Assembly (NCBI GenBank): GCA_964519955.1
Contig: CAZFLM010000020.1
Span: forward strand, 1 to 64,000
DNA: 64,000 bases
Direction: 5' to 3'
Origin: CAZFLM01 sp964519955
GTDB lineage: Bacteria > Armatimonadota > Chthonomonadetes > Chthonomonadales > CAJBBX01
Shown here: one piece after another, positions 33,843 through 43,172 of the stretch
How positions within the stretch are numbered: the stretch's first letter is position 1
Layout of the letters: each line of letters starts with the position of its first letter
Made by a program: the position numbers and the translations under genes
Notes under the pieces: model-generated
What the model saw: only the letters and a program-made list of their open reading frames with translations
Databases searched by the model: none
What the model was told of the DNA's origin: nothing

Positions 33843-36533
33843 TTAGGCCTCGCGCGGCGGCATGACGCGTCGCAACTCGGCGAGTGCCCTTGTCTCGCCC
33901 AACTGCCTGGCGCCGGAAACGTAGAAGTTCGCCACCGACTTGCCGTGGAACTGCGAGACCTTGGCGCTAACGATGTGCCAGCCCAACGAGGAGAGGGCGC
34001 CGCTGACCCGGTAGAGCGCCGCCTGGGGATCCGCCGAGACCACCTCCACCACGCTGTACTTCTCCGTCAGATCGTTGCGGATAGCGAGGTGGTCCACCTG
34101 GCCGCCGACGCCAGCCACCTTGCGCTTCTTCTCCAACAGCGCGTCCACGGTCGTCTCGCCCATGAGCACGGACGTCAGGTTGGTCGCGATCTCCTTGCGC
34201 TTGCCGGAGGTGAGCTGGCGACCGCGGAAGTCGACGTAGAGCGTGTCGATCGCGACGCTCTCGCTCACGCCGGCGAACAGGTCGTCGCCCGCGCCGCCCT
34301 GCGTCGGCGTGTGGCGCGTGAACACCTGCGCGCTGTGCACCGTCAGGTCGCCCGCGTAGAGCACGCCGGCGATCTTCGAGAGGAGTCCCGGCTGCGGGTC
34401 GTCGAGCGTGCACACGGTGACCTCGGTGAACGTGGAGTCGCGGTCGCTGACGAAGTCCACCACGGGCTGCCCGAGCCTCGCGCGCCGCGCGTAGCCGATG
34501 TGCAGCGTCATGTCGGACAGGCTCGTGTTGAGGATGTACGGGGCGGGCATGCCGGCGACGTGTGCGGCCACCTCCTCGCGCGGCAGGTTCTCGGCGGTCA
34601 GCTCCTTCAGCAGCCGTTTGCGCGTCCGCGTCAGGTCCGCGTCGTCGTAGCCCTCGCCCTCCTCCGCCACCAGGGCGCGCTCGGCCCGGCGGTAGAGGTC
34701 GCGCAGGAACCGCGCCTTGACCTGCGTCCACACGCCCGCGCCCACGGCGCTCGTGTCCGCGTAGGTCAGCAGGTACAGCATGTTCAGCCGGTCGATGTCG
34801 CCGACGGTGGCGGCGAACTCGCGGATGGTCTCGTCCAGATTCAGGTCGCGCAGGCGCGATACCTCGTCCATGAGCTGGTGGTGGCGCACCAGGAAGGCCA
34901 CGTTGCCCCGCGCGGTGTCGTTCCACCCGAGGCGCTCGCACACCGCCTCGGCAAGCTCCGCTCCCACCTCCGAGTGCGCCCGCCCGTGCTGCAGCTTGCC
35001 GGCGTCGTGCAGCAGCGCCGCCAGATAGAGCTGCTCCGGGTTCGGCAGCTCCAGCATCAGCAGGCGGAGATCGCGCAGGTCCTCGTGTACGTCGGGCCGC
35101 CGCAGCCCGTCCAGGTTGCGAACGACGTGCAGCGTGTGCTGGCCGACGGTGTAGTCGTGCGACGGATCGTAGGGGATCAGGTCCATCGTGCGGCCCGTCT
35201 CCGGCAGCACCCAGCCCAGGATGCCCAGCTCGGCCATGCGCTGCAGCGTCGGGAACGTGCCGCGAGCCGACGACAGGATGCGCGTGAAGACGTCCGAGGC
35301 CTGCTCGGGGTCGCCGATCGCCGGGTTGCCCGCCAGCAGGTCCTGGGCAGCACCGGCCAGCGCGTCGCCGAATTCCAGGCCGTGGCGCTGCGCGATCTCG
35401 CAGGCCCACAGCATCCAGATGGGGTCCTCCGATGCTAGCGCCTCGCCTGCAGGTTCGATCCGGCCCTCGACGCAATCCAGCCCGATGCCGAGCACGATCC
35501 GGCTGCGCTCCGCCCGACGCATCACCTGCATCGCGATCTGGTGCAGCGTCGAGGCGTGCCGGTAGAAGTCGGCCATGAACTGCTCGACGGGAGGCACCGA
35601 CTCGGGCGTGAGCGGAGCCCCGTCGGCGCCGTAGCCCAGCAGCGCCGCGACCTCCTCCTGGCGCGTTACCACCAACTGGTCGCGCTCCTCGCCGGTCAGC
35701 ACGTGCAGGGCGTTCCGGACGCGGAACAGGAACTCCTTCGCCGCCCGCGCGCGCTCCGCCATGGTCTGCGAGACGCCTGCGTGACGCACGAGCGCCGGGA
35801 ACGAACGGTCGCCGCGCGCCTGGGACGCATCCAGTCCCTCGCGTGCCTGGGTCAGCCACACAGCCGTGTGCAGGTCGCGCAGGCCGCCCGCGCCGGTCTT
35901 CAGGTTGGGCTCCACCACGCGCGGCGTCCAGTTGGCGTCGGCGAGCTGCTTGCGGCGCTCTTCCAGCTTGGCGAAGATGAACTCCGCGTGGTTGAACCCG
36001 AACTGGAACTCGTCCTCGAACTGGATGAACAGCCGGTTGCTGCCGGCGATGAGGCGCGCGTCGAGCAGCCCGCACGTGGTCTGGTGGTCCAGGCTGGCGC
36101 AGTCTTCGAGCAGGCGGTAGGCATACCCCACGTCGATCTTGTTCTCGTCGATGAACACGCGCATCACCAGCGTGAACATCTCCTTGATGACCCGGTCGAC
36201 AAGCGGGTCGCCGTCGCGATGGGGGATGAACGTGATGTCGATGTCGGAGTACGGGCACATCTCGCGGCGCCCGTAGCCTCCGGTGGCGACGACGGCGATG
36301 GGGATGCTGTCCGGGGCGGCGCCTCCGCCCGCCTTCAAGCACGCGAGGGTGAGGATGCGCCGCATCAGGGCGTCGACGCCGTCGCTGTAGTCCGTCGCCA
36401 CCGCCAGGCCGCCCTCGCCGGCGCGCACGCGGTCGGCGATGCAGGCGCGGTAGCGGCGCAGGTACTCGGCGAGTCCCGCGATGTCGTCGATCCCGTTCAG
36501 CGCAGGAAGCGGGGAGGCGGAGCTTGGATCCAT
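33843..36533 (-). CDS. glnD: Bifunctional uridylyltransferase/uridylyl-removing enzyme (PII regulator)
   Basis: An 896-aa GlnD. It senses glutamine and adds or removes UMP on PII proteins to control nitrogen assimilation. Domains: nucleotidyltransferase with GGYGRREMCPYSDIDI (about 85-100), a helical PII-UT region, an HD domain with HTLHVVRN and LYLAALLHDAGK (about 480-530), and two C-terminal ACT domains (about 720-785 and 835-896). ATG 36533 is preferred over ATG 36542. A promoter at 36541-36569 would start transcription almost at that ATG, so the mRNA may be leaderless. No glnB or glnA is adjacent. Confidence 0.95.
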   Translation of the reverse strand: MDPSSASPLPALNGIDDIAGLAEYLRRYRACIADRVRAGEGGLAVATDYSDGVDALMRRILTLACLKAGGGAAPDSIPIAVVATGGYGRREMCPYSDIDITFIPHRDGDPLVDRVIKEMFTLVMRVFIDENKIDVGYAYRLLEDCASLDHQTTCGLLDARLIAGSNRLFIQFEDEFQFGFNHAEFIFAKLEERRKQLADANWTPRVVEPNLKTGAGGLRDLHTAVWLTQAREGLDASQARGDRSFPALVRHAGVSQTMAERARAAKEFLFRVRNALHVLTGEERDQLVVTRQEEVAALLGYGADGAPLTPESVPPVEQFMADFYRHASTLHQIAMQVMRRAERSRIVLGIGLDCVEGRIEPAGEALASEDPIWMLWACEIAQRHGLEFGDALAGAAQDLLAGNPAIGDPEQASDVFTRILSSARGTFPTLQRMAELGILGWVLPETGRTMDLIPYDPSHDYTVGQHTLHVVRNLDGLRRPDVHEDLRDLRLLMLELPNPEQLYLAALLHDAGKLQHGRAHSEVGAELAEAVCERLGWNDTARGNVAFLVRHHQLMDEVSRLRDLNLDETIREFAATVGDIDRLNMLYLLTYADTSAVGAGVWTQVKARFLRDLYRRAERALVAEEGEGYDDADLTRTRKRLLKELTAENLPREEVAAHVAGMPAPYILNTSLSDMTLHIGYARRARLGQPVVDFVSDRDSTFTEVTVCTLDDPQPGLLSKIAGVLYAGDLTVHSAQVFTRHTPTQGGAGDDLFAGVSESVAIDTLYVDFRGRQLTSGKRKEIATNLTSVLMGETTVDALLEKKRKVAGVGGQVDHLAIRNDLTEKYSVVEVVSADPQAALYRVSGALSSLGWHIVSAKVSQFHGKSVANFYVSGARQLGETRALAELRRVMPPREA

Positions 36534-36540
36534 GGCGCCC

Positions 36541-36569
36541 ATTGTAGCGCGAGACCCGCGCGTTGGCAA
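36541..36569 (-). promoter_or_regulatory. Sigma-70-type promoter of glnD
   Basis: -35 TTGCCA (36569-36564) and -10 TACAAT (36546-36541) are separated by exactly 17 bases. The predicted start of transcription is about 36534, next to the ATG at 36533. Confidence 0.55.
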
Positions 36570-36587
36570 CGCCCGCCGTCACTTCAC

Positions 36588-36697
36588 GAAGCCCCCGCCC
36601 CTTGCGGGAGGGGTCTGGGGGAGCGGTTCGCTCTGCCCTGCGCCGCGTCGCCCTGAAGCCCCCGCCCCTTGCGGGAGGGGGTTGGGGGAGGGGTTGG
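36588..36697. repeat. Two copies of a GC-rich palindromic repeat
   Basis: Copies at 36588-36630 and 36655-36697 share GAAGCCCCCGCCCCTTGCGG followed by GAGGGG, a T-containing spacer and a second GGGGGAG block. The arms can fold around CTTG. Two more copies lie at 58986-59028 and 59156-59195. The rest of the 530-base gap 36543-37076 holds the hairpin at 36716-36752 and no convincing gene. Confidence 0.8.
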
Positions 36698-36715
36698 CAA
36701 GGCAGACACAGAGAA

Positions 36716-36752
36716 GGGGAAGGCGCCATGCCCCCGCGACGGCGCCTTCCCC
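36716..36752. other. 12-bp perfect hairpin in the glnD upstream gap
   Basis: GGGGAAGGCGCC (36716-36727) pairs exactly with GGCGCCTTCCCC (36741-36752) around a 13-base loop. On the minus strand it is followed by TTCTCTGTGTCT, resembling an intrinsic terminator. The minus strand upstream has a short open frame from TTG 36841, so a small transcript could end here. Confidence 0.4.
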
Positions 36753-37076
36753 AGTTGGACGTACCGGGTACCGAAAGCAGCCACGCTGCCGTCCTGCTTG
36801 CGGCTGACAACCGATACAACCTGCAATACGTAGCGTGCCAAAGGAATGCTCCCGAGAACCTGCGAGAGGATTTGCCGAGTTGCGGGGAGAAGAAAGGGCG
36901 CGGGCGCGCGATGCCGGAGCGGCGTGCGCGCCAGGCACTAGCCCGATCTGTTCGTCCACTGCCAGGGAAGGCGCCGATGCCCATCCCGTCGCAGCGCTCG
37001 GGCGACGATCGGGCAAGCATAGAGCAGACGAGCGGCGCGGCGACCGATCGGCGCGCCGCCGACAGGAGAGTGCATC

Positions 37077-38096
37077 ATGTTTCGGGTGGCAATGGTCGGC
37101 GCCGGCGGAATGGCCGGCGTGCATGCCGGATGCTACGCACGACTGCCGAACGCGACCGTCGTCGGCGTCATGGACAAGCGCCAGGAAGCCGCGGACGCCC
37201 TCGCGGCGACGCACAACGCGCCAGCTTTCACCGACTTCGCGGCGATGATGGACGCTGTGAAGCCCGACATCGTTGACGTATGCGTGCCGACCCCGTGGCA
37301 TGTCGACTACGTGGTCCCGGCCGCGAGCTACCCGCTCAAGGGGATCAGCGTCGAGAAGCCCATGGGGCGCACCGTCGCCGACTGCCAGAAGATGATCGCC
37401 GCGTGCGAAGCCGCCGGCATCCCTCTGTTCGTGGCTCACGTCCTGCGCTTCTTCCCGGAGTACGCGGGCACCAAGGCGCAGGTCGACGGCGGCGCGGTCG
37501 GAAACGTGGCTGCCGTGCGCACCCGCCGCGGCGGTCCGTTCCCGCGTGCGTGGGAGAACTGGTACGGCAAGCTGGACTGGAGCGGCGGCCTCACGCTGGA
37601 TCTCATCATCCACGACTTCGACTGGCTGCGCTGGACGTTCGGCGAGGTGGAGCGCGTCTACGCCAAGGGCCTCATGGGCGGCCAGCCCGCCGGCGCTGAA
37701 GTGGCGATCGACTACGCGCTGGTCACGATGCGGTTCGTGTCGGGCGTCATCGCGCACGTCGAGGGCACCTGGGCCGATCCGGGCGGCTTCAAGGTCGGCA
37801 TCGAGGTCGCCGGCGACGAGGGGCTGCTGGAGTACAACTTCAACCAGCCTTCCGGCTCGCCGTTCGTCGCGTCCGTCGCGCAGTCTGCCACTGGCGGCGG
37901 CGTGGCGGTTCCGGAGAGCCCGGTAGCGGTGATCCCGTACCAGTTGGAGCTGGCTCACTTCCTCGACTGCCTCGAGCGCGGGGTGCCGCCGAGCATCTCG
38001 CCGCGCGATGGCCTGGAGGCCGTGCGTATCGCTCTGGCGGTGATCGAGTCGATGAAGACCGGCAAGCCCGTGGCTGTCGCCGGGTTCGGGGAGTGA
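37077..38096 (+). CDS. Gfo/Idh/MocA family oxidoreductase
   Basis: A 339-aa cytoplasmic NAD(P)-dependent oxidoreductase without signal peptide. VAMVGAGGMAGVHAGCYAR is the Rossmann start, VEKPMGRTVAD (about residue 98) carries the EKP Lys, and LDLIIHDFDWLRW supplies the conserved His/Asp of the active site. Substrates in the family are inositols, sugars and glycosides. ATG 37077 follows GACAGGAGAG. It is the first gene of a plus-strand set and is four bases before a second family member. Confidence 0.92.
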   Translation: MFRVAMVGAGGMAGVHAGCYARLPNATVVGVMDKRQEAADALAATHNAPAFTDFAAMMDAVKPDIVDVCVPTPWHVDYVVPAASYPLKGISVEKPMGRTVADCQKMIAACEAAGIPLFVAHVLRFFPEYAGTKAQVDGGAVGNVAAVRTRRGGPFPRAWENWYGKLDWSGGLTLDLIIHDFDWLRWTFGEVERVYAKGLMGGQPAGAEVAIDYALVTMRFVSGVIAHVEGTWADPGGFKVGIEVAGDEGLLEYNFNQPSGSPFVASVAQSATGGGVAVPESPVAVIPYQLELAHFLDCLERGVPPSISPRDGLEAVRIALAVIESMKTGKPVAVAGFGE

Positions 38097-38100
38097 CGAC

Positions 38101-39090
38101 ATGGCCCTCAGAGTAGGCGTAATGAGTTTCGCTCATCTCCACGCGATGAGCTATGCGGCGTCGATCAACGAGTTGGCGTCGGCCGAGTTCGTGGGGATCG
38201 CGGACCACGATCAGGCGCGCGCGGAACAGATGGCCGCGACGTTCAAGACCAGGGCGTTCGCCAGCTACGCGGAACTCCTCGCGAGCGACGTCGAGGCCGT
38301 GGTCATCGCGAGCGAGAACATCCGCCATCGCGAGTTGGTTGAGATGGCGGCGGCCGCGAAGAAGCACATCATCTGCGAGAAGCCGCTCGCCACCACGCTG
38401 GCCGACGGGCAGGCGATGATCGATGCCTGCAAAGCGGCGGGCGTCCAGTTGATGACGGCGTTCCCGTGCCGGTTCAGCCCGGCGATGGGGCGCGTCAAGG
38501 CGTCCGTCGAGCAGGGACGCATCGGCAAGATCCTGGCGATCCGCGGCACCAACCGTGGGCGCTGCCCGGGCGGGTGGTTCATCGACAAGTCGCTCAGCGG
38601 CGGCGGCGCGGTGATCGACCATACGGTGCACGTCACCGACCTCATCCGGTGGCTCACGGGCAAGGAAGTGGTCGAGGTCTATGCGGAGTCGTCCAACCGG
38701 ACGCTCCACCAGGACTTCGAGGACATCGGCTTCCTGACGCTGGGTCTCGACGGCGGCACGTTCGCCACGCTCGACGCGAGCTGGTCGCGCCCGAAGTCGT
38801 TCCCGACGTGGGGCGACGTGACGATGGCCGTCGTCGGCGAGACGGGCACCCTGTACCTGGACATGTTCTCCCAGAACCTCGTGGTCTACTCGGACAAGAC
38901 CGGCGGCACGAGCTGGCACCCCTGGGGCAGCAACATCGACACGCTCATGATGAGTGCGTTCGTCGAAGCCATCGCTTCGGGCGCACCCGTGCCCATCACC
39001 GGCGAAGACGGGCTCCGGGCAGCCGAGGTCGCCCTGGCGGCCTATCGGTCGATCGAGGCTGGCACGCCGGTTCCCCTGCCGGCCGCCTGA
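38101..39090 (+). CDS. Gfo/Idh/MocA family oxidoreductase
   Basis: A 329-aa member of the same family as the preceding gene, only distantly similar to it. The N-terminus is LRVGVMSFAHLHAMSYAASI, lacking the textbook GxGxxG but keeping a histidine-bearing variant seen in some members. CEKPLATTLADGQ holds the EKP Lys, and GGAVIDHTVHVTDLIRW the catalytic His pair. The four-base spacing indicates cotranscription and perhaps a two-step or heteromeric role. Confidence 0.9.
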   Translation: MALRVGVMSFAHLHAMSYAASINELASAEFVGIADHDQARAEQMAATFKTRAFASYAELLASDVEAVVIASENIRHRELVEMAAAAKKHIICEKPLATTLADGQAMIDACKAAGVQLMTAFPCRFSPAMGRVKASVEQGRIGKILAIRGTNRGRCPGGWFIDKSLSGGGAVIDHTVHVTDLIRWLTGKEVVEVYAESSNRTLHQDFEDIGFLTLGLDGGTFATLDASWSRPKSFPTWGDVTMAVVGETGTLYLDMFSQNLVVYSDKTGGTSWHPWGSNIDTLMMSAFVEAIASGAPVPITGEDGLRAAEVALAAYRSIEAGTPVPLPAA

Positions 39091-39159
39091 CGAATCAGCG
39101 ACCGCGCGAGCAGGGGTGGGGCGCCATGCGCCTCGCCCCTGCCGCGCCCACCCACCCGA

Positions 39160-41580
39160 ATGGCCTCGCCCATGCAGAACTCAAGCCTCCTCGTGGCGCT
39201 GTTCCTGGCCGCATTTGCTGCTCCCGTCGCCCGCGGTCAGGCGCAGCCTGCTCCATTGTCAAGCAACGCCAAGCTGCGCATTCGCTCCATCGTGTCCAAC
39301 AGGTCCGCCGTCGCGTGTTTCGGGCTGTACCAGTTGACCCTCGGGATCGACGCGACCTTCGACAACCCGTTCGACCCCGACGACGTGGACGTGTGGGCGG
39401 ACATGAAGTCGCCGACCGGCCGCCAACTGCGCGTGAACGCCTACTATGACCAGCCGTTCACCCGGAAGCTGGAGAACGGGAAGGAGGTCATCGAGCCGGC
39501 GGGCGACGCGCGCTGGATGCTGCGCTTCACCCCGGGCGAGGCGGGCGAGTGGCGCTACCGCCTGATGGCCAAGGACCGCAGCGGCACCACCGGCGGGCCC
39601 GAGGCCGCCTTCAGCGTGATGCCATCGGCAGCGGCCGGCTTCATCGTGCGCTCCCCGAAGGCCCCGGGCCTGTTTGCTCGCTCGGTTGGCACGGCCTTCG
39701 TGCCCGTCGGCGTGAACATGGGGTGGGGCGGCGCGCGCGGTACCTACGACTTCGACGACTGGCTGCCAGCGTTCGGCAAGGGCGGCGGCAGCCTGATCCG
39801 CCTCTGGATGTGCTCCTGGAACTGCGCGCTCGAGTGGTCGGCCGAGAACCGGGGCGACTGGCGCGCGGGCGCCTACCACGGCGTCGGCGTCTATAGCCTG
39901 GACAACGCCTGGAAGCTCGACCAGATCCTCGACCGGGCAGCCGCGAACGGCGTGGCTGTCATGCTCTGCCTCGGCACCTTCGGGGAGTTCACCGAGGGCG
40001 GGTACTTCAACGAAGGCCAGTGGAAAGCGAACCCGTACAACGCGGCCAACGGCGGGCCCTGCAAGACGCCGGACGAGTTCTGGACCAACGAGACCGCCCG
40101 CAAGCTCTACCGCCGCCGGCTCCGGTACCTCGCGGCTCGCTACGGCTGGCGCACCAACGTGCAGTCGTGGGAGTTCTGGAACGAGGTGCCGCCGCGTCCG
40201 GAGTGGCTGGCCGAGATGGCGCGGTACCTGAAGGGCGCCGGTGAGTTCGCCGGAGCGCCGGCCGACCCGCACGGGCACCTGGTGTCGACATCGTACGGGA
40301 ACGAGGCAGTGTGGAAGACGCCCGAGATCGACTTCACGATGTCGCACCACTACGGCACCGGCGATCGGCCGGACCACGCGCCCATCATCGCCGATGACGC
40401 CGACGCGCATGCCGCCCTGGGCAAGCCGCACCTCATGGCCGAGTTCGGCATCGACTACCGCAAGCCGGACGGCGAGTACGACCCCAAGGGCATCAACCTC
40501 CACAACGGCCTCTGGGCATCGCTGGCCGCGGGCAACGCCGGCACCGCGATGCTCTGGTGGTGGGACAACTACCTCCACCCGAAGGGCCTGTGGCAGGCGT
40601 TCGCGCCCGTCCGCCAGTTCGTCGACGCGGTCCCGTGGGGTGAGGGCGCGTGGAAGCCCGCGCGCATCGACGAACCTCGCGGCGATGCAGGCAGCGAGGC
40701 GCTGCACGAGATGGTCTACCCGGCCTCAGGTGGCTGGGACAAGGCGAGCGCGACGGAGTACACGCTCGATCCCGGCGGCGTGCGAGGCGGCCTGGGGCTG
40801 CCGGGCTTCCTCTTCTCGCCCGGCAAGGCGGACATGCGCACCACGCCGGAGTTCCACGTGGACTTCAAGAAGGGCGGCAGGTTCGTCCTGCGCGTGAGTT
40901 CGGTCTGCCAGAAGGCCAGGCTGCGGTTCGAGCTGGACGGGGCGCTGGCGAAGGATATCCTGTTCGATCCATCGCCCGTGAAGCCCGGCGAGCAGGCCGA
41001 GTACAAGAGCACGGAGCTGCTGAAGCAGTACAACGTGTACCAGGCGCTCTACGAGAAGGACTACGGCATCGACATCCCGGCCGGGCGCCATGTCGTGAAG
41101 CTGGACGTGGCTGAGGGCGACTGGCTGAGCCTCGAGAGCATCGCGCTGACCAACTACCGGAGCAGCCCATTCCCGCAACTCGACGTTCGCGGGCGGACCA
41201 ACGGCAAGGCTGCGTTTGTGTGGGTGCACAACCCGAAGCACAACTGGAAGCGCGTGCTGGCCGGCGAGGCCATCGCCCCGGTCGCCGGCGCCACGTACGC
41301 CCTGCGCGACCTGCCCGACGGCGCGTACTCCGTCGCCTGGTGGGACACGTGGAAGGGCGGGGAGCCCCGGCGCGAGTGGATCGTGTGCCGCGCGGGCGAA
41401 CTCAAGCTCGCCCTGCCGCCGGTGGCGACCGACATAGCCGTCATCGTGGCGCCTGAGGCCCCCAAACCGGCTGGCGACGCCAAGGCCAAGGCGCCTGGCG
41501 CACCCACAGGCGCCGGAGCCGCCAAGCCCCAACCAGCGAAGGCGCCAGCGGGCCGCGAGGGGAAGAAGTCAGGCCGCTAG
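39160..41580 (+). CDS. Exported DUF5060 / GH-A clan glycoside hydrolase
   Basis: An 806-aa protein with signal peptide (about 1-26, ARGQAQ). An N-terminal DUF5060 Ig-like domain (about 55-145) precedes a (beta/alpha)8 barrel. The acid/base Glu342 is in WEFWNEVPP and the nucleophile Glu428 in HLMAEFGIDYR, typical of clan GH-A (GH5-like). A beta-sandwich with CBM character and a Lys/Ala/Pro-rich tail follow. It should cleave a plant or algal polysaccharide; the exact bond is unknown. ATG 39160 or 39172 may be the start; neither has a strong ribosome site. It is flanked by Gfo/Idh/MocA genes on the same strand. Confidence 0.85.
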   Translation: MASPMQNSSLLVALFLAAFAAPVARGQAQPAPLSSNAKLRIRSIVSNRSAVACFGLYQLTLGIDATFDNPFDPDDVDVWADMKSPTGRQLRVNAYYDQPFTRKLENGKEVIEPAGDARWMLRFTPGEAGEWRYRLMAKDRSGTTGGPEAAFSVMPSAAAGFIVRSPKAPGLFARSVGTAFVPVGVNMGWGGARGTYDFDDWLPAFGKGGGSLIRLWMCSWNCALEWSAENRGDWRAGAYHGVGVYSLDNAWKLDQILDRAAANGVAVMLCLGTFGEFTEGGYFNEGQWKANPYNAANGGPCKTPDEFWTNETARKLYRRRLRYLAARYGWRTNVQSWEFWNEVPPRPEWLAEMARYLKGAGEFAGAPADPHGHLVSTSYGNEAVWKTPEIDFTMSHHYGTGDRPDHAPIIADDADAHAALGKPHLMAEFGIDYRKPDGEYDPKGINLHNGLWASLAAGNAGTAMLWWWDNYLHPKGLWQAFAPVRQFVDAVPWGEGAWKPARIDEPRGDAGSEALHEMVYPASGGWDKASATEYTLDPGGVRGGLGLPGFLFSPGKADMRTTPEFHVDFKKGGRFVLRVSSVCQKARLRFELDGALAKDILFDPSPVKPGEQAEYKSTELLKQYNVYQALYEKDYGIDIPAGRHVVKLDVAEGDWLSLESIALTNYRSSPFPQLDVRGRTNGKAAFVWVHNPKHNWKRVLAGEAIAPVAGATYALRDLPDGAYSVAWWDTWKGGEPRREWIVCRAGELKLALPPVATDIAVIVAPEAPKPAGDAKAKAPGAPTGAGAAKPQPAKAPAGREGKKSGR

Positions 41581-41676
41581 CGAGCCAGGATCCGTGCTGC
41601 ATGTGCGTGCCGTGTCGGAGTGCCGGCCGCCGTGGAAGCCGGTTCTGCAGGGAACGACAGCCAACAGGAGACACCA

Positions 41677-42666
41677 GTGGATCAGATGCATATCGGCGTG
41701 ATAGGGTGCGGCGACATGGCGAACACGCTGCTGCGCAAGTGCGTGGACATGGGCCAGCGCGTCGTCGCCGTCTACGACCCCAGCGAGGCGGCCGTGGAGA
41801 AGGCCAGGGAGGCGTACGGCGCCACCCCGTCGGACAGCCCCGAGGCGCTGTGCGCCCGCGAGGACGTGAACACCATCCTCGTCGGGTCGCCGCCCGCGTT
41901 CCACATCGAGGGCGTGCTCGCCGCTGCCGCGGCCGGCAAGCCAGTCTACAGCGAGAAGCCGCTCGCGACGAACGTGGCGGACTGCGACAAGATGATCGCC
42001 GCCTGCAAGGCAGCCGGTGTGCCGCTGTTCGTGGGGCAGGTGCTGCGCCTGTTCCCGCTCTTCTGGCAGTCGAAGGAGCTGATCGACGCCGGCAAGATCG
42101 GCACACCGAAGGCAGTCCGCATTGTGCGCACGGGCTACTCGACCGCGTTCGGCTCGGGCTGGCGCTCCAGGAAGGCCGAGGCAGGGGGCCTGCTCTACGA
42201 GATCAACGTGCACGAGCTGGACTACATGCGCTTCCTCCTCGGCGACCCGGTGGAGGTCTACGCGCGGTTCCACAACATCGTGGGGCAGATGGACTACGAA
42301 GACCAGGCGTTCGTGCTCGTCACGTTCGCAAGCGGCGCAGTGGGCTCGCTGCACGCGTCCATGTCCTCGGCGATCGGCGAGTACAACGTGGCGATCCAGG
42401 GCACGGTCGGCACGATGGTCCACGGCGGGTTCGGCGGCGAGCTGAGGCTGCAGACCTTCGCCGGCGAGACGGAGCAGCGCACCCCGCAGGACGTGCCGGA
42501 GCCCGATGGCTACAACCGGGAGCTGCGGTCATGGATCGACTCCCTCACGCTCGGCGCCGCCCCGATGTTCACGGGCGAGGACGGCCGCGCCTGCGTGGCC
42601 ATGGCGCAGGCAGCGTGCATCTCGGCGGAAGAGGGCCGCCCGGTCAAGATCGCCGAGCTGGGGTAG
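41677..42666 (+). CDS. Gfo/Idh/MocA family oxidoreductase
   Basis: A 329-aa cytoplasmic oxidoreductase. IGVIGCGDMANTLLRK is the nucleotide-binding start, YSEKPLATNVADCDK the EKP motif and LLYEINVHELDYMRF the active-site His segment. GTG 41677 is chosen because AGGAG lies six bases upstream; the more upstream ATG 41620 would add 19 non-conserved residues. Third family member of the plus-strand set, and last gene before a hairpin terminator. Confidence 0.92.
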   Translation: MDQMHIGVIGCGDMANTLLRKCVDMGQRVVAVYDPSEAAVEKAREAYGATPSDSPEALCAREDVNTILVGSPPAFHIEGVLAAAAAGKPVYSEKPLATNVADCDKMIAACKAAGVPLFVGQVLRLFPLFWQSKELIDAGKIGTPKAVRIVRTGYSTAFGSGWRSRKAEAGGLLYEINVHELDYMRFLLGDPVEVYARFHNIVGQMDYEDQAFVLVTFASGAVGSLHASMSSAIGEYNVAIQGTVGTMVHGGFGGELRLQTFAGETEQRTPQDVPEPDGYNRELRSWIDSLTLGAAPMFTGEDGRACVAMAQAACISAEEGRPVKIAELG

Positions 42667-42738
42667 GGCATCGGACGTGGCGGAGGATCAGAGCCGCGCG
42701 TGCCAGCCAGCGGATGACCCATGCGCTCCGGCCTGGAG

Positions 42739-42758
42739 GGTGGCGCTCCGTCGCCACC
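42739..42758. terminator. Hairpin between convergent genes
   Basis: The stem GGTGGCG/CGCCACC encloses loop CTCCGT and is preceded by GGAG. It sits immediately before the stop of the DUF5658 gene and 70 bases past the oxidoreductase stop. It is nearly identical to the hairpins at 6500-6519 and 17606-17625. Confidence 0.55.
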
Positions 42759-42759
42759 G

Positions 42760-43086
42760 TCACCAGTGCAGGTTGTACCGGATGAACGCGAGCGCGTACG
42801 CCCCCACATAGACGGCGATGGCGACCCGGAGGGCGGACCGCACGAAGGCTGGCCGGTATCGGCGGGCGTACTCGGCAATCGAGAGAGGGATGGCGAGCGC
42901 CAGGAACTTGGCGAACGCGAAACCCCAGGGGCCGAACGAGTGGAGCACCGACGCCATCAGCGGGTTTGCCTCATAGGCGTGACGCGTCGCGACGAGGTAG
43001 ACGGTGCTCAGGAGATCGGCGCCGCCTATCAGGGCGACGGCGGTAGTCTCCGGCAGCACGTAGTTGCTTCGAGGTTCGTTATCCAT
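42760..43086 (-). CDS. DUF5658-like small membrane protein
   Basis: A 108-aa protein with three hydrophobic segments (about 15-32, 46-68 and 83-104). GGADLLSTVYLVATRHAYEANPLMASVL matches the D-L-x-T...E-x-NPLM signature of DUF5658 proteins, whose function is unknown. ATG 43086 is the only start; ribosome site weak. It stands alone between convergent sugar-metabolism genes. Confidence 0.75.
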   Translation of the reverse strand: MDNEPRSNYVLPETTAVALIGGADLLSTVYLVATRHAYEANPLMASVLHSFGPWGFAFAKFLALAIPLSIAEYARRYRPAFVRSALRVAIAVYVGAYALAFIRYNLHW

Positions 43087-43172
43087 CGTCTGCTCAGGTG
43101 CATACGGCGCGGCAGTTGCCTGCCGCGCCGCTTGCTTCAGCCTATATCATAGCACGCAACCCGTGCCGCCGC

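Noticed and set aside
35436..35470. GGTTCGATCC stretch resembling a tRNA T-arm
   Set aside because: It lies inside glnD coding sequence, with no cloverleaf around it. I found no tRNA in the window.
36584..36841. 85-codon minus-strand ORF as a gene
   Set aside because: Its C-terminal half is a translation of the GC-rich repeats and it has only a TTG start; kept only as a possible remnant in a finding.
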